DNA of 64,000 nucleotides, taken from contig JASDFA010000001.1 of assembly GCA_035772735.1 (NCBI GenBank), forward strand, positions 75,666,001-75,730,000, written 5' to 3'. Positions 1 to 13,000 of this stretch are shown here, piece after piece; the first letter of the stretch is position 1, and every line of letters starts with the position of its first letter. A program made the translations under genes and the position numbers. The notes below the pieces were generated by a model. That model was not told the origin of the DNA, did not search any database, and saw only the letters and a list, made by a program, of their open reading frames with translations. Source of the DNA: Datura wrightii. Its lineage: Eukaryota > Streptophyta > Magnoliopsida > Solanales > Solanaceae.

Positions 1-2113
1 CAATATCTGAAACGCATAGCTTGTCTTGGTAACGACGCACCCCATCTCCCTCTTTGGAGAAAGCCTCCACTTCTTTTTTTAGAACTGCTTCTTTCAGCTT
101 AAGTAGAATGGGATCTTCATCATACTTTGACTTAACCTCAACAACTAACAAGGATTCTGACCCACTTTGCAGTACTACTCCGCCCTCAGCTGAATCCACC
201 AACTGCACTCCCAATCAAGCTAACCTGTGAATATCCTTTGCCTGATCTTTTTTTCCCTCTTCAACATGAGCAACACTTCCCATGGACATCCTACTTAGGT
301 AATCAACCACCATATTCACCTTACTCGGGTGATACAACACGTTTATGTCATAATCCTTCAACAACTCCAACCACCTTGACGAAGATTTAGATCTTTTTGA
401 CTAAACACGTATTGAAGGCTCTTGTGATCGGTGAAAATATCTACATGAAACCCATAAAGGTAATGTCTCCATATTTTAAAAGAAAACAGCACTGCTACTA
501 ATTCCAAATCATGAGCCGAATAATTCTTCTCATGAACCTTGAGCTGTCTGGAGGCATAAGCAATCACCTTACCCTGTTGTATCCGAACGCAACTGAGGCC
601 AACTCTGGAAGCATCATAATAGACTACGAACCCATCTGTTCCTTCTGGTAAGGTCAAAATTGGAGTTGTAGTAAGTCGAATCTTCTTCTCTTGGAAACTC
701 TTCTCACATGCATCTGACCACTAAAACTTCACCTTTTTCTAAGTTAGCTTAGTTAGGGGAGATGCAATAAAAGAGAATCCTTCCACGAACCATCGATAAT
801 AACCGATTAGACCTAGAAAACTTCTGATATCTATTGGGAAAGTGGGTCTTGGCCAGTCTTTCACCACCGCTATCTTTTGAGGATCTAACTAAATATCCTC
901 ACCTGAGACCACTTGACCATGGAAAGCCAAAGATTTCAACCAGAATTCACATTTGCTGAATTTAGCAAACAACTAGCTGTCTCTGAGGGTCTGCAACACT
1001 ATCCTTAGATTGTTAGCATGCTCATTCTCATTTCTAGAGTATACTAAAATGTCACTATGAATACAATGACGAACATGTCTAGATACTATTTGAACACCCT
1101 ATTTATCAAGTCCATAAAAGATTCACGGGCATTAGTTAGTCCAAAGGATATAACCACAAATTCATAGTGACCATACCGAGTTTTGAAGGCTATTTTCGGT
1201 ATGTCACATTACCTGACCCTAAGCTGATGATACCTTGACTTGAGATCTACCTTGGAAAAACAACTTGCTCATTGAAGCTGATCGAACAAGTCATCAATCC
1301 TAGATAGAGGATACATGTTCTTAACTGTAACCTTGTTCAGTTGATAATAGTTGATACACATTCTGAGAGTATCGTCTTTCTTTCGCACGAACCCATTAGA
1401 GCACCCCATAAAGAGATGCTCGGCCCGATGAAACCCTTATCAAGAAGGTCTTTTAATTGTTGCTTTAACTCCTTAAGATCTGCTAGAGCCATTTTGTAAG
1501 GAGGAATAGAGATTGGCTGAGTGTTTGGAAGAAGGTCTATTCCAAAGTCTATTTCCTTCTCTAGAGGGACTCGAGGAAGATCTTCGAGAAACACGTCAAG
1601 GAATTTGCTAACAACTAGAACTGACTGAATAGTTGTGATCTCGGAGCTTGAATCTTTGACCAAAACTAGGTGATAGATGCACCTTTTTGAAATGATCTTC
1701 CTTTCCTTAAGGTAGGAAATAAACCGACCCTTAGGCACTGAAACACTACCTATCCATTCTAAGACTGGATCATTGCGGAACTTAAACCTGACGACTCTAG
1801 TTTTGCAGTCGACTGAGGAATAATCGAAATGTAACCAATCCATGCCAAGAATGAGGTTGAAATCGACCATGTATAGCTTTACTAGATCAGTTGGAATTAC
1901 TTTATTAAACACTGAGACTGGGCATTTTCTATATACCTGGCTGGGTCTAACTGACTCACCAATTGGGATAGAGACTAAGAAGTGTTCTGACAGAACTTCT
2001 GGACTGATTTCAAACTGAACAGCTACATAAGGAGTCATAAACAATAGTATGGCTCCTGGATCTAGTAGGTCATATGCATCTAGGTGGAAAATATGTAACA
2101 TACCCGTGACCAA
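1..2113 (-). pseudogene. Element A protease-RT-RNase H region (broken, integrase off-window)
   Basis: Pol part of element A. The aspartic protease lies near 2090-1780 (motif LLDPGA). The linker with PIGE/PISIPPYKMA-type residues follows, then reverse transcriptase at about 1480-900 and RNase H at about 657-300 (YYDAS, HDLEL and FTDHKSLQY are all readable). The frame continues to position 1, just before the integrase zinc-binding region. The RT is dead: the catalytic FIDD site, near 1050-1060, has lost one base, which shifts the frame. Other stops occur around 1440 and 1275-1200. Family identity is clear from the domain order; completeness cannot be judged because the window cuts it. Confidence 0.85.
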
Positions 2114-2284
2114 GTCAGGTGAGCTCTCCTAATCCTGACGAGGTGACAAAGCATAAAAGAGATTTTGGTGTTGACCGCCATCCGTACCTAAAGTATTACC
2201 CTGCTGAGCTGGACGGCCTGCTGAGCCGCTGAATTAGACTAAGCTCTCCCCTATCCCACTGAAGGAAACTCTTTTAACCTGTGG

Positions 2285-3297
2285 CCCAACTACCCACATA
2301 CAAAGTGACCCTCCTTGCCCATGCGACATTCCCTTAGATGATTCTTACAACACTTCACACAAGCTGGATAGCGATTACTGGCACTGTAACTCTAGAATTG
2401 AGATCCAGATGCTCCACCCTTCTAATCCTTATGGGACTGGAAAGTTGGGGCACTGGCTGATGTGGGTGCTGGAGTCTTCTATTGCTGCAGTTGTGGGTGA
2501 CTACTACCGCCGGACCTCTGGTGGCCATAATCTGACTGACCTAATTTGGTCCACTTGTTCACCCACTCCATATCCTTAAACGTTTCGGCCTCAATCTGCT
2601 GGGTATGAATGATGAGGATAGAGAGGTCAATGTCCTTGATGAGCATCGCGGTTCAGCACTCCTTAAGTACCAAGTTTTAAACTCTATTGACGAATTTGAG
2701 CATGCGAGCCCTTGGCTCGGCTACCATCTCGGGAGAATACCTCGACAACCGAGTGAACTCCAATGCATACTCCTCCACGATTTTGTTACCCTGTTTTAGG
2801 TTCATGAATTCAGCAACCTTGGCCTCCTTCAATTCCCGAGGAAAGAATCTGTCTAGAAATGTGGTCATGAACTCATCCCACTCGACTGAACCTGCTTCTG
2901 CTGGCCTCCCTTCCTTCCATTGGTTGTACCAAATCTAAGCCACCCCATTCAATGGGTAGGCATCCATATCAGCACTCTCCACGGAGCTAGAACCCATAAT
3001 CTAGGTGATCTTCTGCACCTCAGCTACAAACTTTTGTTGGTCCTCTCCCACCTTGGATCCATGGAAAGTTAGAGGGTTCATTCGAGTGGAGTCCCGAACC
3101 CTAGAAGTTGCTGCAGGCCCATTTGTATTCACTAGAACCACCTGCTGGTTCATTTGATTAGTCACCATTTGAGCCAAAAGCTGGATCGCTGCTCGGAATT
3201 CTGCTCACACTGGGTCATCTTGAGGGGCTGTTGGAGCTTGTAGAGTAGGTCGGTGAGCATTGCCAGCCCTCCATCCATTTCCTCATCTTGGACGCAT
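2285..3297 (-). pseudogene. Element A gag (broken)
   Basis: Gag nucleocapsid precursor of element A, which would coat the RNA in the virus-like particle. The start ATG is complementary to 3295-3297, followed by codons MRP then a stop (AGA TGA GGA), probably a decayed CGA. The conserved gag core is readable at 2868-2677 (FLDRFFPRELKEAK, then a block ending EFTRLSRYSPEMVAEP). A two-part zinc knuckle sits near 2380-2285 (YPACVKCCKNHLRECRMGKEG), with one Gly-to-Cys change, and the second knuckle stops early. Same family as the gag of element C. Confidence 0.8.
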
Positions 3298-3416
3298 ATT
3301 TTTTTCACTAAAATGAATAAAGTAAGAGTTAGGAGGACATTTAGGGATTCAACTTCAATGCACGATAAGGAGTATGTACAAAAGGGATTTTTCCTAATAA
3401 TATCTCATAGCCTCCC
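3298..3416 (-). other. Element A 5' leader, gag-proximal part
   Basis: Untranslated leader between the primer site and gag. It continues the sequence at 5896-6002 across the solo LTR. The text matches the leader of element C at about 49900-50010 (both contain the derivative of CTCCTTATCGTGCGTTGAAG). Confidence 0.6.
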
Positions 3417-5895
3417 CATCACGCCCTGAGTCTATACCCTGGATGAGACACGGTACTTGGAGTCAAAAGTAACCCTATGTCAACCCATATTCTGTCATAA
3501 CACTGACATTCTGAGAAAAAACGTAGTAGAGGCTTTAAAATAATAAAATAAAAAATTTATGAAGAAGAACTAAATCATAAGTTTAAAACAATTGAAACAA
3601 AGCTGAAAATATGAATCTATGTCTGTGTCTGAAAGCCATCTATCTGATGAGTTGCTGCGACAAGCCCCCAACTAACTCTAACTCTATCTGAAAGAAAATA
3701 TAGTTGAAAAGAAATTATCATCGTCTTCAAAAGATGAGATCTCATCACCGATGCAGCTGAAAACTCTTGGATGCAATCTGCTAACGGCGCTGAGATTGAG
3801 AACCTGTAGTTGTATTATAAAATGATACAACATAAAAGGTATGCGTCAATACATTGAATGTACTGAGTAAGTAGGATAACCCATAACATGGAGAATAAAA
3901 TAACTGAAATAGAAAGACATGCAATGACCAACTAAAGATACTGAAATACTGAAACTGAATAAACTAAACTATACTGAGATGGTCAAAATGACCCTGTTTG
4001 ATTGTTGAAGACATGCCCTAAATCTGAGATACTGATATGATATACTGTACTGAACTAATCTGAACTGAGCTAATCTGAGACTAAACTACACTAACCAGTG
4101 GGAGAGTCTATAACTGACATATAACCACATAAGCTAGACATGGAGTCCGATATATACACCCCATCGGTAGGACCCAATATACCTTGCCTGGGTATAAAGG
4201 CATGAATTGGGTGATCACAAGTCTGGGGCCATGAGGTCAATAAAATATAACCCATGGTGGCAACATAGTTCTGGGAACCTGGATGCGCTGGAACCCCGAT
4301 ATGCTCGATGCTAAGTACTACTCCCACTGGATAGTCCTAGAATGACTACTAAGCTGATAGCTCAAAATTGGGGCCCAAAAAAAGTCAGGAGTATCTATCT
4401 GGAAGTACCCTAAGAGTCTTATCGGATCGGATTCTGTAACTGGTGTTCTAAGACTGGCCAGAGCTGCTTATCTAGAAGCGTCGTAACCGTCTAAAGAACA
4501 AACTTTAATATGAAATTGGGGTCCTAAGGATGGTCAAAGATGCTTATCTGAAAGTTTCATGAACGCCTAAATAACCACTAAAATTTGGTATTGAGTCTAA
4601 TAATGATAACTGGGAGGCATCACTGACACGTCAAGAATTAACTTTGGTCAAACTGATCAGCTGACATTTTTTGGACAACACTGAGTGTAATAATCTGACT
4701 GAGACTGGACATGTAAATATCTGACTAAAACTTCCACATACACTAATAATATGGGGATTTCAAATGTGTTAGAATCAAGATACCGGTAAAACTAGTCCAA
4801 CACGCAAGATTCCAAATTCTACCAAACTAAGAACTAGGTCTAAATCATTCCACGAGATACAATTCTCATAACTGTCTAGAATTACGGAATAATAAGCAAT
4901 TAAAAATCAGGAGAAACATACCACTTGAAATTTTATAGATATAAGTCTGGCAATCTTCTACTTTTCGAATCCACAGGGCTAAACTGACAAAGGAAAATAG
5001 CGAAGATTATGGGGACACAAGGGAAGAACTATTCCCTTGTTGAATTCCCACATACCTAGTGAAGAATTTCTGGAGAAACTCCCTTGAGAATCGAAGAAGA
5101 AGTGGAATGCCCTAGCTCTGCTCTTGCTGCTTCCTGACTATTCTATGCTTTAGACTATGAGAGAAATGAGTGAAATGAAGGGGGCGATGTCATTCTATCC
5201 CTTCAACTCCCTCCTAACGAGTCCAAAATGACGGAGTTTTAAGATAAAGAGGGTGGAAAGTTACAAAAATAACCCTGGAATAAGATCTAGAAGTCTGCCC
5301 GACAGGATCCAGCGAGCCTCACAACGAGTCGTTGGTTGTAACCACAACCCATTGGAACCAACTATTGGTCCTGTCTCCAAAAATCATGCTCACTGGAATG
5401 GGACCACAGGAGGATGACACAACTTGTTGGGACAACCAACGAGTCGTGGGTACCTCTCATTGTCATAGGTGGGAAAATCTGGGCCCTAAGACAATGGGCA
5501 ACACAACAACTCATTGGTGGGACCAACGGGTCATTGTATCAACTGGTGGTCAACACTGCTTGGGCATGGAATTGGTGACGGGTGGAAATGATGGGTCGTT
5601 GATGGTGACCACGAGCCATTTATTTTCTTTCATTGCTTCTGGGAACCTTTTCGACCCTCCCTAGAAATCCAACAACGACTGACTACAATGAGTCGTTGGA
5701 GCTACCAACGACTCGTTAAACGTCTTATTGGTTCTAAGATGGGACACCTGATGGAAAACAACAACCCCTACAACGGTCCATCAGTACCACCAACTACATG
5801 TTGTATGGGTCATCTGAGATAGAAATTTTTGGTTTTTCTCCTTGATTTTTCTTGCAAAGTCAAAGTCTAGTATGGAAAAGTTTTGGGGTGTTACA
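3417..5895 (-). repeat. Solo LTR (chromovirus family) inserted in A's leader
   Basis: An LTR of about 2.48 kb with no internal region. On the minus strand it begins TGTAACACCCCAAAAC (complement of 5880-5895) and ends near 3417. It is flanked by CTCCC at 3412-3416 and at 5896-5900, a 5-bp target duplication, and A's leader reads continuously when the LTR is removed. The expected terminal CA has decayed to TG. Solo LTRs form by recombination between the two LTRs of a complete copy. The U3 part (about 5290-5800) is full of GAGTCGTTGG-like motifs. Confidence 0.85.
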
Positions 5896-5986
5896 CTCCC
5901 CATCATAAGTGTGGAACGCTGCACACCCATGAAAAGGACTCTACTTGACGCAGCTTTCAAACATCCTAGGATACTCCAAACCTAGT

Positions 5987-5998
5987 GCTCTGATACCA
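5987..5998 (-). other. Element A primer binding site (initiator Met tRNA)
   Basis: The complement reads TGGTATCAGAGC, the usual plant Ty3/gypsy and copia primer site matching the 3' end of initiator tRNA-Met. It lies 4 bases downstream (minus direction) of the LTR end at 6003. Confidence 0.9.
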
Positions 5999-6002
5999 AG
6001 TT

Positions 6003-6386
6003 TATCACGATCCGAGTCTACACCCTAGCTGAGACACGGTACTTGGTGCCACATGTGACCCCAAGCTAACCCATGGTCTAACATCTGCACTAGTATACTA
6101 AGCAAACATGATCGAAAGCTTTAAAATCTATACTTATAAATCAACTCGAAAATGTAAAACATCACTAAAAACAATACTACACAATTGTGTCTGAAAGCCA
6201 TTACTAGCTGATGAGTTGTTGGGACAAGCCCCCAGCTAACTCTAAAGTCTAACTTAATAAAGAACTAGCTGAGCAAATAATCATCATCCTCGAAAGATGA
6301 GGACTCACCAGATGATGCTATTGCTGATATCATCGGAGGGAAATTACTGACGATGCTGAGACTGAGAACCTGCACCTGTATCATAA
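6003..6386 (-). repeat. Element A 5' LTR, 3'-terminal part
   Basis: Last 384 bp of A's LTR in the reading direction, ending GTGATA next to the primer site. The match to the end of C's LTR (GTGTCTCGGCCAGGGTG and its relatives) fixes the identity. It continues at 15843 after element B; CATAA at 6382-6386 is one copy of B's target duplication. Confidence 0.88.
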
Positions 6387-8487
6387 TGTTACACCCCATA
6401 AGTTTGTATTGTTTAGTTGGTATACTCGTATGTAATTTTAGGGTTTTAGAGTACGACACATACGAGAAAGGGCCTGAGGAGAGGTCGAATGAGCGCGAAA
6501 TCAAGATAGCAGGGGAGAAGGCCGAACCAGTTGCAACTGGGGAAACGTGTCACAGACCCTCTCCCTCCGCGATGGGCTCCATGACATGCCCGTAAAATGA
6601 CGCATTGGGGTCTGTGTCACGGACCCCCTGTCCACCGCCCAAGTTATATATAAATTCAATTGATTCAATTGGTTTCATATCATATAGACAGAACCTCATC
6701 CAGGGAGAGAGAGTTACGCAACTTTCCTATTATTTTTCTTCGATTATGCTGCTAAACACTATCCAAATTCAAATTAACTTTAGGTAACGAGTTCTAAGCC
6801 TGCAGGGAGCATTACTAAGAAGTTATTTTCTCAAAATATGCCTGCCAAATCGTAACCCTACAGAGAATAAGTTGTCAGAATTGCTCCAAACAGATTGCTA
6901 AATGATCACAGGCTTTAAGTAAGTATTTCTCCCTTCTGAACTCTCGGGAAATTATAGGTTTTCAGCCGTATTTTGCGAAGTTGAAGTATTATTATTATTA
7001 GTATTAAAAGTTATCATTTTGGCCGAATTTGGTATTAAAGTTGGTCCCTTTTTCCCAGTAATACATTTACAGGTTGAAAGAGCCGTTGATTTCAAACTGA
7101 AATTCGCTAGTTAATAAGGAATCGACGATCGAGATATGTTAAGGCAAATTTCTTTGGCAAGTTAGTTTCTATAGTATTGTAATATAGTTTGAATCCCAAC
7201 AAGAGAGCCAAAAGTTTGTTATTGTGAATAGCTGTTGTTTTTAGCTGAGACTAGTACTTATGTTTAGTTTGGGATTCACTTTTCCCTATACAGCCTTCCA
7301 TGACCAACCCAGGGTTACTAGCTGTGTCGTTGCCTGCTAGGGGCTAGATTACATCTCTCTAAGGAGCGGTATGCCGTCCACAAGGGATGAAGATGAGGTA
7401 TGAGGACCCTACACAGTCCATTCCATGGCTGGACTATTTCAATGCTATATCAACACCACATCCCCGTCGAGCCTGGTGCCCGGGGTACAGATAGCAGGAG
7501 TCAACAGGACTCAGACACATCTATAGTACAGGGGCCGAGCGGGCTCAGTTGTAGACCTAGGGGATTGGTAGGATGGCTATAGTTATTAGTTGACTCATTT
7601 TGACCATGTTAGCGGTATATAGATTGAAGTGTGCTCGCCAGTGCTTATGGGGGCCCCGAATGGGTTATTTTGTGCTGGTTGTACGTTCTGGCTTATGGGG
7701 GCCAGATAAGGTTCTTGTTTACACTATTTACTATTAGATTAGGCAGCAGGAAGTTAAGTTATTTAGGTTATACCTCTATCTCTTTCACTAAGTTACTTCC
7801 ACTAAGTTTCATCATAAGTGTTACTCAATTATTTTTCAGTTATTGCCTTACATATTCGATACATAATGTACTGATGCCCATCTTGGGGTGCTGCATTACT
7901 TGCCTACAGGTGCAGATAGACACAGATTAGCACCTTCTTAGCTTTCATCCAGAGTGTACAGTGCAGTCGGCTCCTTTCCTCCAGAGCTAATAGTTAGAAG
8001 GTTTACTCTTTTGATTGTACAGTATATGGGTAGGTCAGGGCCCTATCTCGACCATTATTCCACTCCTAGAGGCTTGTAGATTTTACAATTTCCTCAGGTT
8101 AGTTTGTTGTTGGTTGTGTGGGGCCTATATATGTGTTATTTTGTGTGGTGGCCATGTGGGGCCTTGTTTAGCTGTTAGATAGTGGCCTTGTCGGCTATAG
8201 TATAGTTATAGTTGTGTGATTTTCATTTTAGTTAGTACTAGACAGCATAGTGGTCTTGTCGGCCCGCATAGGATTCTCTTTATTTGCCTGTTGCTGGTTA
8301 GCTATTTTCTTTACAGGTGACTAAAAGGCTTTGTCGGCCGGAGGTTGTGTTTACAGCCGAGACATAGCTCATTGTTTTCTTGAGATGAGTTGCAGGCTCG
8401 CACCAAACGTGCATAAACCTAGCTAGGTCAATCAGATTCTAGTATGGCACTAGGTTCCATTCATGCCCCCCAAGGTGGGGTATGACA
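6387..8487 (+). repeat. Element B 5' LTR
   Basis: 2101 bp, TGTTACACCCC to GGGGTATGACA. It pairs along its length with the 3' LTR at 13759-15837. Short open frames inside it (near 7400 and 7631) are not conserved between the two LTR copies and are not genes. Confidence 0.93.
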
Positions 8488-8491
8488 AACT

Positions 8492-8503
8492 TGGTATCAG
8501 AGC
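8492..8503 (+). other. Element B primer binding site
   Basis: TGGTATCAGAGC, a perfect initiator-Met tRNA primer site, 4 bp after the 5' LTR end. Confidence 0.92.
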
Positions 8504-8701
8504 AGGTCGTATCCTAGGGAGTCTGCAAGCCATGCCAAGCACAGTCTTGCCTATGGATGTGTTGTGCACCATATTCTATAGGCAAGAGGCTGCGAGACGT
8601 GTTAGAATGGTCACTCTTCTTTCTCTTCCAATCGTGCTATAGAGCTGTGCTGAATGGGGTTGAGTCCCTAAGCTTACAATAATCTACTTGTCTACAGAGA
8701 A

Positions 8702-9930
8702 ATGTCAGACATGCGATAGACCACGACTGGCAGGAAGTTAGACATCGCAGCAGGAGAAGGCACTAGCAGGGTGTCTCAGTCAGAGTTAGCGCGATCTGAG
8801 GGCGACAGGGGGACCTCATCTCGGTCTCCCCAGCACTCTCCACCATGCTAGGAGCCGCCCAGAGTGGAAGATGTGTCGGCACCACCTCCAGCAGCTCCTA
8901 TACCAATACCATAATACCAGGAGGTCAGGAGTGTTGTTTTAATGTTAGCTCAGATGATGGTTGCGCAATGTCAGTCAGTGGCACCCGTGGTTGCTCAATC
9001 TTCGAAAGGACCTGGTAGTTTGAGGGTCCGAGAGTTCCTCGCTCTGAGTCCTCGTATTTCACAGGGATGGACCAAAATGAGGACCCTCAGGACTTTTTGG
9101 ACCAGTTGCAGCAGATCTTCAAGGTAATGCATGTCACACCTACGGAGTCGGTTGAGTTATCAGTATTTTGGTTGTGGGACATAGCATTGTTGTGGTACGA
9201 GAGTTGGGAGAGCTACCGAGGTGTCCCCCCTCCGACTTGGTCTAGTTTTTCAAACGCCTTCTTGGACCACTATTTGCCGCAAGAAATCCAACAGGCCCAG
9301 GTAGATTAGTTTCTACATCTAGAGTAGGGTTCAATGAGTGTTCAGGAGTATGTTATGAGATTTGACTCTTTGGCCCGATATGCACCGACATTTGTAGACA
9401 CTATGCCATCCAAGGTGCACCGGTTCATTATGTGGTTGCTTCTAGAGTATGTGAGACTTGTGTTACGGCCACTCTACGGGAGGATATGGATATTTCCCGT
9501 ATTTATGTATTTGTTCAGAATATTGAGGTGATCAGGAAGCGCCAGTGAGGGATAGAAACGGTAAGTCAAGAGAAGCACCATAGGACTAGGCCTAGTGACG
9601 CTCATGCAAAGTCTTAGGGCAGACCCAAGCCTCGACTACCAGACAAACCACCCAGACCCCCACATCCACAATAGCAGCAGGGTGGTAGACCTGGCAGTCG
9701 GGGGCAGTCAGGATCCGACGAAAGCTCACGACCATCGGGTTTGCACTAGTAGAGAGGGTTAGAGCAGAGTAGACTCACTGTGCCACCTTGCCCTATTTGC
9801 AGTCAACGTCACCTTGGGTCATGTAGGTATGGTTCTACTGCATGTTACACCTTTAGAGAAGAGGGTCACTTGATGAGGGACTACCCAGCCAGGGGTTAGA
9901 GTGATTGGGACCGGCAGGATAGATCTTCAG
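8702..9930 (+). pseudogene. Element B gag (broken)
   Basis: Gag of a chromovirus. A candidate ATG is at 8702 but a stop follows after five codons. The body is readable in pieces: 8942-9090 (MLAQMMVAQCQSV...), a frame change near 9065, then 9067-9309 (DPQDFLDQLQQIFKVM, a gag-core block ending FLDHYLPQEIQQAQ) and 9334-9450 (SVQEYVMRFDSLARYAP). The zinc knuckle near 9785-9895 retains CPICSQRHLGSC, but the second half has lost two cysteines (CYTF, DYP). It would not pack RNA in its present state. Confidence 0.82.
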
Positions 9931-10079
9931 TAGGGTCACGTGCCCCAGCATCTCCAGCAGCGCGTAGGCCCTCAGCTCCAATCTGCAGAGGCCGAGGTAG
10001 GACAGGGGCATCGAGCTTATGCACCGCTCCATATCGCACCTATGCTTTATCATGGCGACAGGAGTCGGAGTCATCGTCG

Positions 10080-13000
10080 GATGTTGTGACAGGTATGCTG
10101 GACATCTGTTCTCATTCAGTATATGTTTTTATAGATCCGGGTTCCACTTTGTCTTATGTTATACCATTAGTGGCCTAGAAGTTCAGTATAACGCCAGAAT
10201 TGCTTTAGCGAGCCTTTACAGTGTTGACGCTCGTCGGTGATTCTATTATAGCTAAAAGGATCTATCGGGGCTTCATAGTAGAGGTTGGTGGTCACCAAAC
10301 TTCGACCAATTTAGTGGAACTAGACATGATTGATTTTGATGCAATTATGGGTATGGATTGGCTAGCACCATGTTATGCCAATGTAGAATGTTGGACCAAG
10401 ACTGTCTGATTCCACTTTCCAGGGAAGGTAATATGGGAGTGGAAAGGCAATGCAGCCATGCCAAAAGGTAGGTTTATATCCTATCTTCGGGCGAGAAAGT
10501 TGATACCGAAGGGTTGTATCTATCATATTGTCAAGGTTCAGGATGTCCCAGCAGAATCCCTGACTCTTCAGTCCATTCTAGTAGTCAATGAATTTCCAGA
10601 TATATTCCCAGATGAACTTATTGGTATTCCCCTAGAATGGGAAATTGATTTTGCTATCGACCTATTACCAGGTACTCAGCCTATATCCATCCCTCAGTAC
10701 CGAATGGCTCCTACTAAGATCAGAGAATTGAAGGAACAGCTGAAAGATCTGCTGGATAAGGGCCTTATTAGGATGAGTACTTCACTGTGGGGTGTGCTGG
10801 TTCTGTTTGTAAGAAAGAAAGATGGCTCCCTCCTCATGTGTATAGATTACCAACAGCTAAATAAAGTCACTATCAAGAACACATACCCGCTTCCCAAGAT
10901 AGATGACTAGTCTGATCAGTTATAAGGGGCAAAGTATTTCTCTAAGATCGACTTAAGGTCTGGGTATCACCAGGTTCGGGTTCGGGAGAGAGATATCCCG
11001 AAAACGGCCTTCAAGACCAAGTATGGCAATTTTGAATTCGTAGTCATGTCCTTTGGGTTGATGAATGCCCCTGTAGTGTTCATTGATTTGATGAACAACA
11101 TCTTCAGGCCGTATCTGGATTTGTTTGTGATAGTATTCATTGATGACATTCTAGTGTATTCTTGCTCAGAAGCAGAACATTGAGATTAATTGTGAATAGT
11201 GCTCCAGGTTCTTAGGAGTCGCCAGTTGTATGCAAAATTTTCTAAATGTAAGTTTTGGCTGAATTCTGTGGCCTTTTTGGGCCATATTGTGTCAGAGGAT
11301 GGTATTCAGGTAGATTCACAGAAAATTGAGGAAGTAAGGACATGGACTAGACCTACAACTCCAACTGAGGTGCGTAGTTTCCCAGGGTTACCTGGGTATT
11401 ACCGAAGATTTGTAGAGGGGTTTTCCACTTTATCGCCACATTTTGACCAAGTTAACTTAGAAAGTAGCTAAATTTCACTAGACTGAAGCGTGTGAACAGA
11501 GTTTCCAGGTGTTGAAAAACAGATTGACATCAGTTCTAGTACTAGCTTTTCCAGAAGGTTCAGAGGGGTACATAGTGTATTGTGATGCTTCAGGTGTTGA
11601 GTTAGGGTGTGTTCTGATGCAACACGGTAAGGTAATTGCTTATGCTTTGAGACATATGAGGAAACATGAAAAGAAATACCCCACCCATGATCTGGAGCTA
11701 GCTGCAGTAGTTCATGCCCAAAAAATATAGAGGCACTATCTATATGGCATCCACGTGGATATTTTCACCGATCATAAGAGTCTCTAGTATATCTTCACTC
11801 AAAAAGAGTTGAATCTCTGACAGTGTCGCTGGTTAGAATTGTTGAAGGACTACGACGTGAATATTTTATACCATCCAAGAAAGGCTAATATTGTAGTAGA
11901 TGCCCTTATTCATAGATCAATGGGGAGCTTAGCGCACATGAGGTCCGAACAGCGGGAGTTGGCCCGAGAATTGCACCAGCTAGCCAGTTTAGTTGTCCGA
12001 ATAGTAGACTCGAGAGACAGTGGGATAGTGATTCAGAATACCGTAGTATCATCCCTGGTTGTAAAGGTAAAAAAGAGGCAGTATGAAGATCCTAACCTGG
12101 TACAAATCAGAGATAAAGTACAGCAAGGGGAAGTATCGGCTTTTGAGGTAACCAAAGATGCGGTCTTGAGATGTAGAGGTCGCGTTTGCATTCCAGATGT
12201 GGCAGGACTTCACCAACAATCATGGGAGAGGTAAATTATTCCCATTATTCTCTTCACCTAGGTTCAACAAAGATGTATCATGACATAAAAGAGATTTACC
12301 GGTGGTAGGAAATGAAAAAGGGTGTAGCCAAATTTGTAGCACAATGCCCTAATTGCCAGCAAGTAAAGGCTGAACACCAGGAACCCGACAGGTTGACACA
12401 AGAGATAGCAGTACCTATGTGGAAATGGGAAGTGATTAACATGGATTTTTTGATAGGGTTACCCCATACCAGGCGCAAATTCGATTCTATCTAGGTGATT
12501 GTTGAGAGATTAACAAAGTCAACTCATTTTCTGCTAGTCCGGACTACCTTCTCAGCCGAGGACTATGCTGAATTGTATATCAAAGAAATAGTTTGATTAC
12601 ATGGACACCTGACTTCTATCATTTCTGATACGGGGGCACAATTTACAGCTAGATTCTGGCATTCTTTCAGAAAGGCTTGGGAACCCAGGTTAATTTGAGT
12701 ACAACTTTCCATCCTCAAACAGACGGGCAGGCAGAACGTACAATTCAGATGCTCGAGGATATGTTGTGAGCGAGCGTGTTAGACTTTGGAGGCAGTTGGG
12801 ATGAGCATTTACCCCTTATTGAATTTGCTTACAATAACAATTATCATTCGGTAATCCAGATGGCGCCTTATGAGGCCTTATATAGGAGGAAATACAGGTC
12901 CCCAGTGGGTCAGTTTGAGGTTGGAGAATCAGTGTTGATTGGACCAGACATAATCCACCAGTCAGAGGAGAAAGTAAAGCTTATCAGAGAGTGCTTTCTA

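Noticed and set aside
5332..5664. 110-codon open frame on plus strand
   Set aside because: Lies in the U3 of the solo LTR and is made of the repeated GAGTCGTTGG motif; other LTR copies do not keep the frame.
8492..8503. tRNA genes
   Set aside because: The tRNA-like pieces are 12-17 base primer sites next to LTR ends; no cloverleaf or internal promoter boxes were seen.
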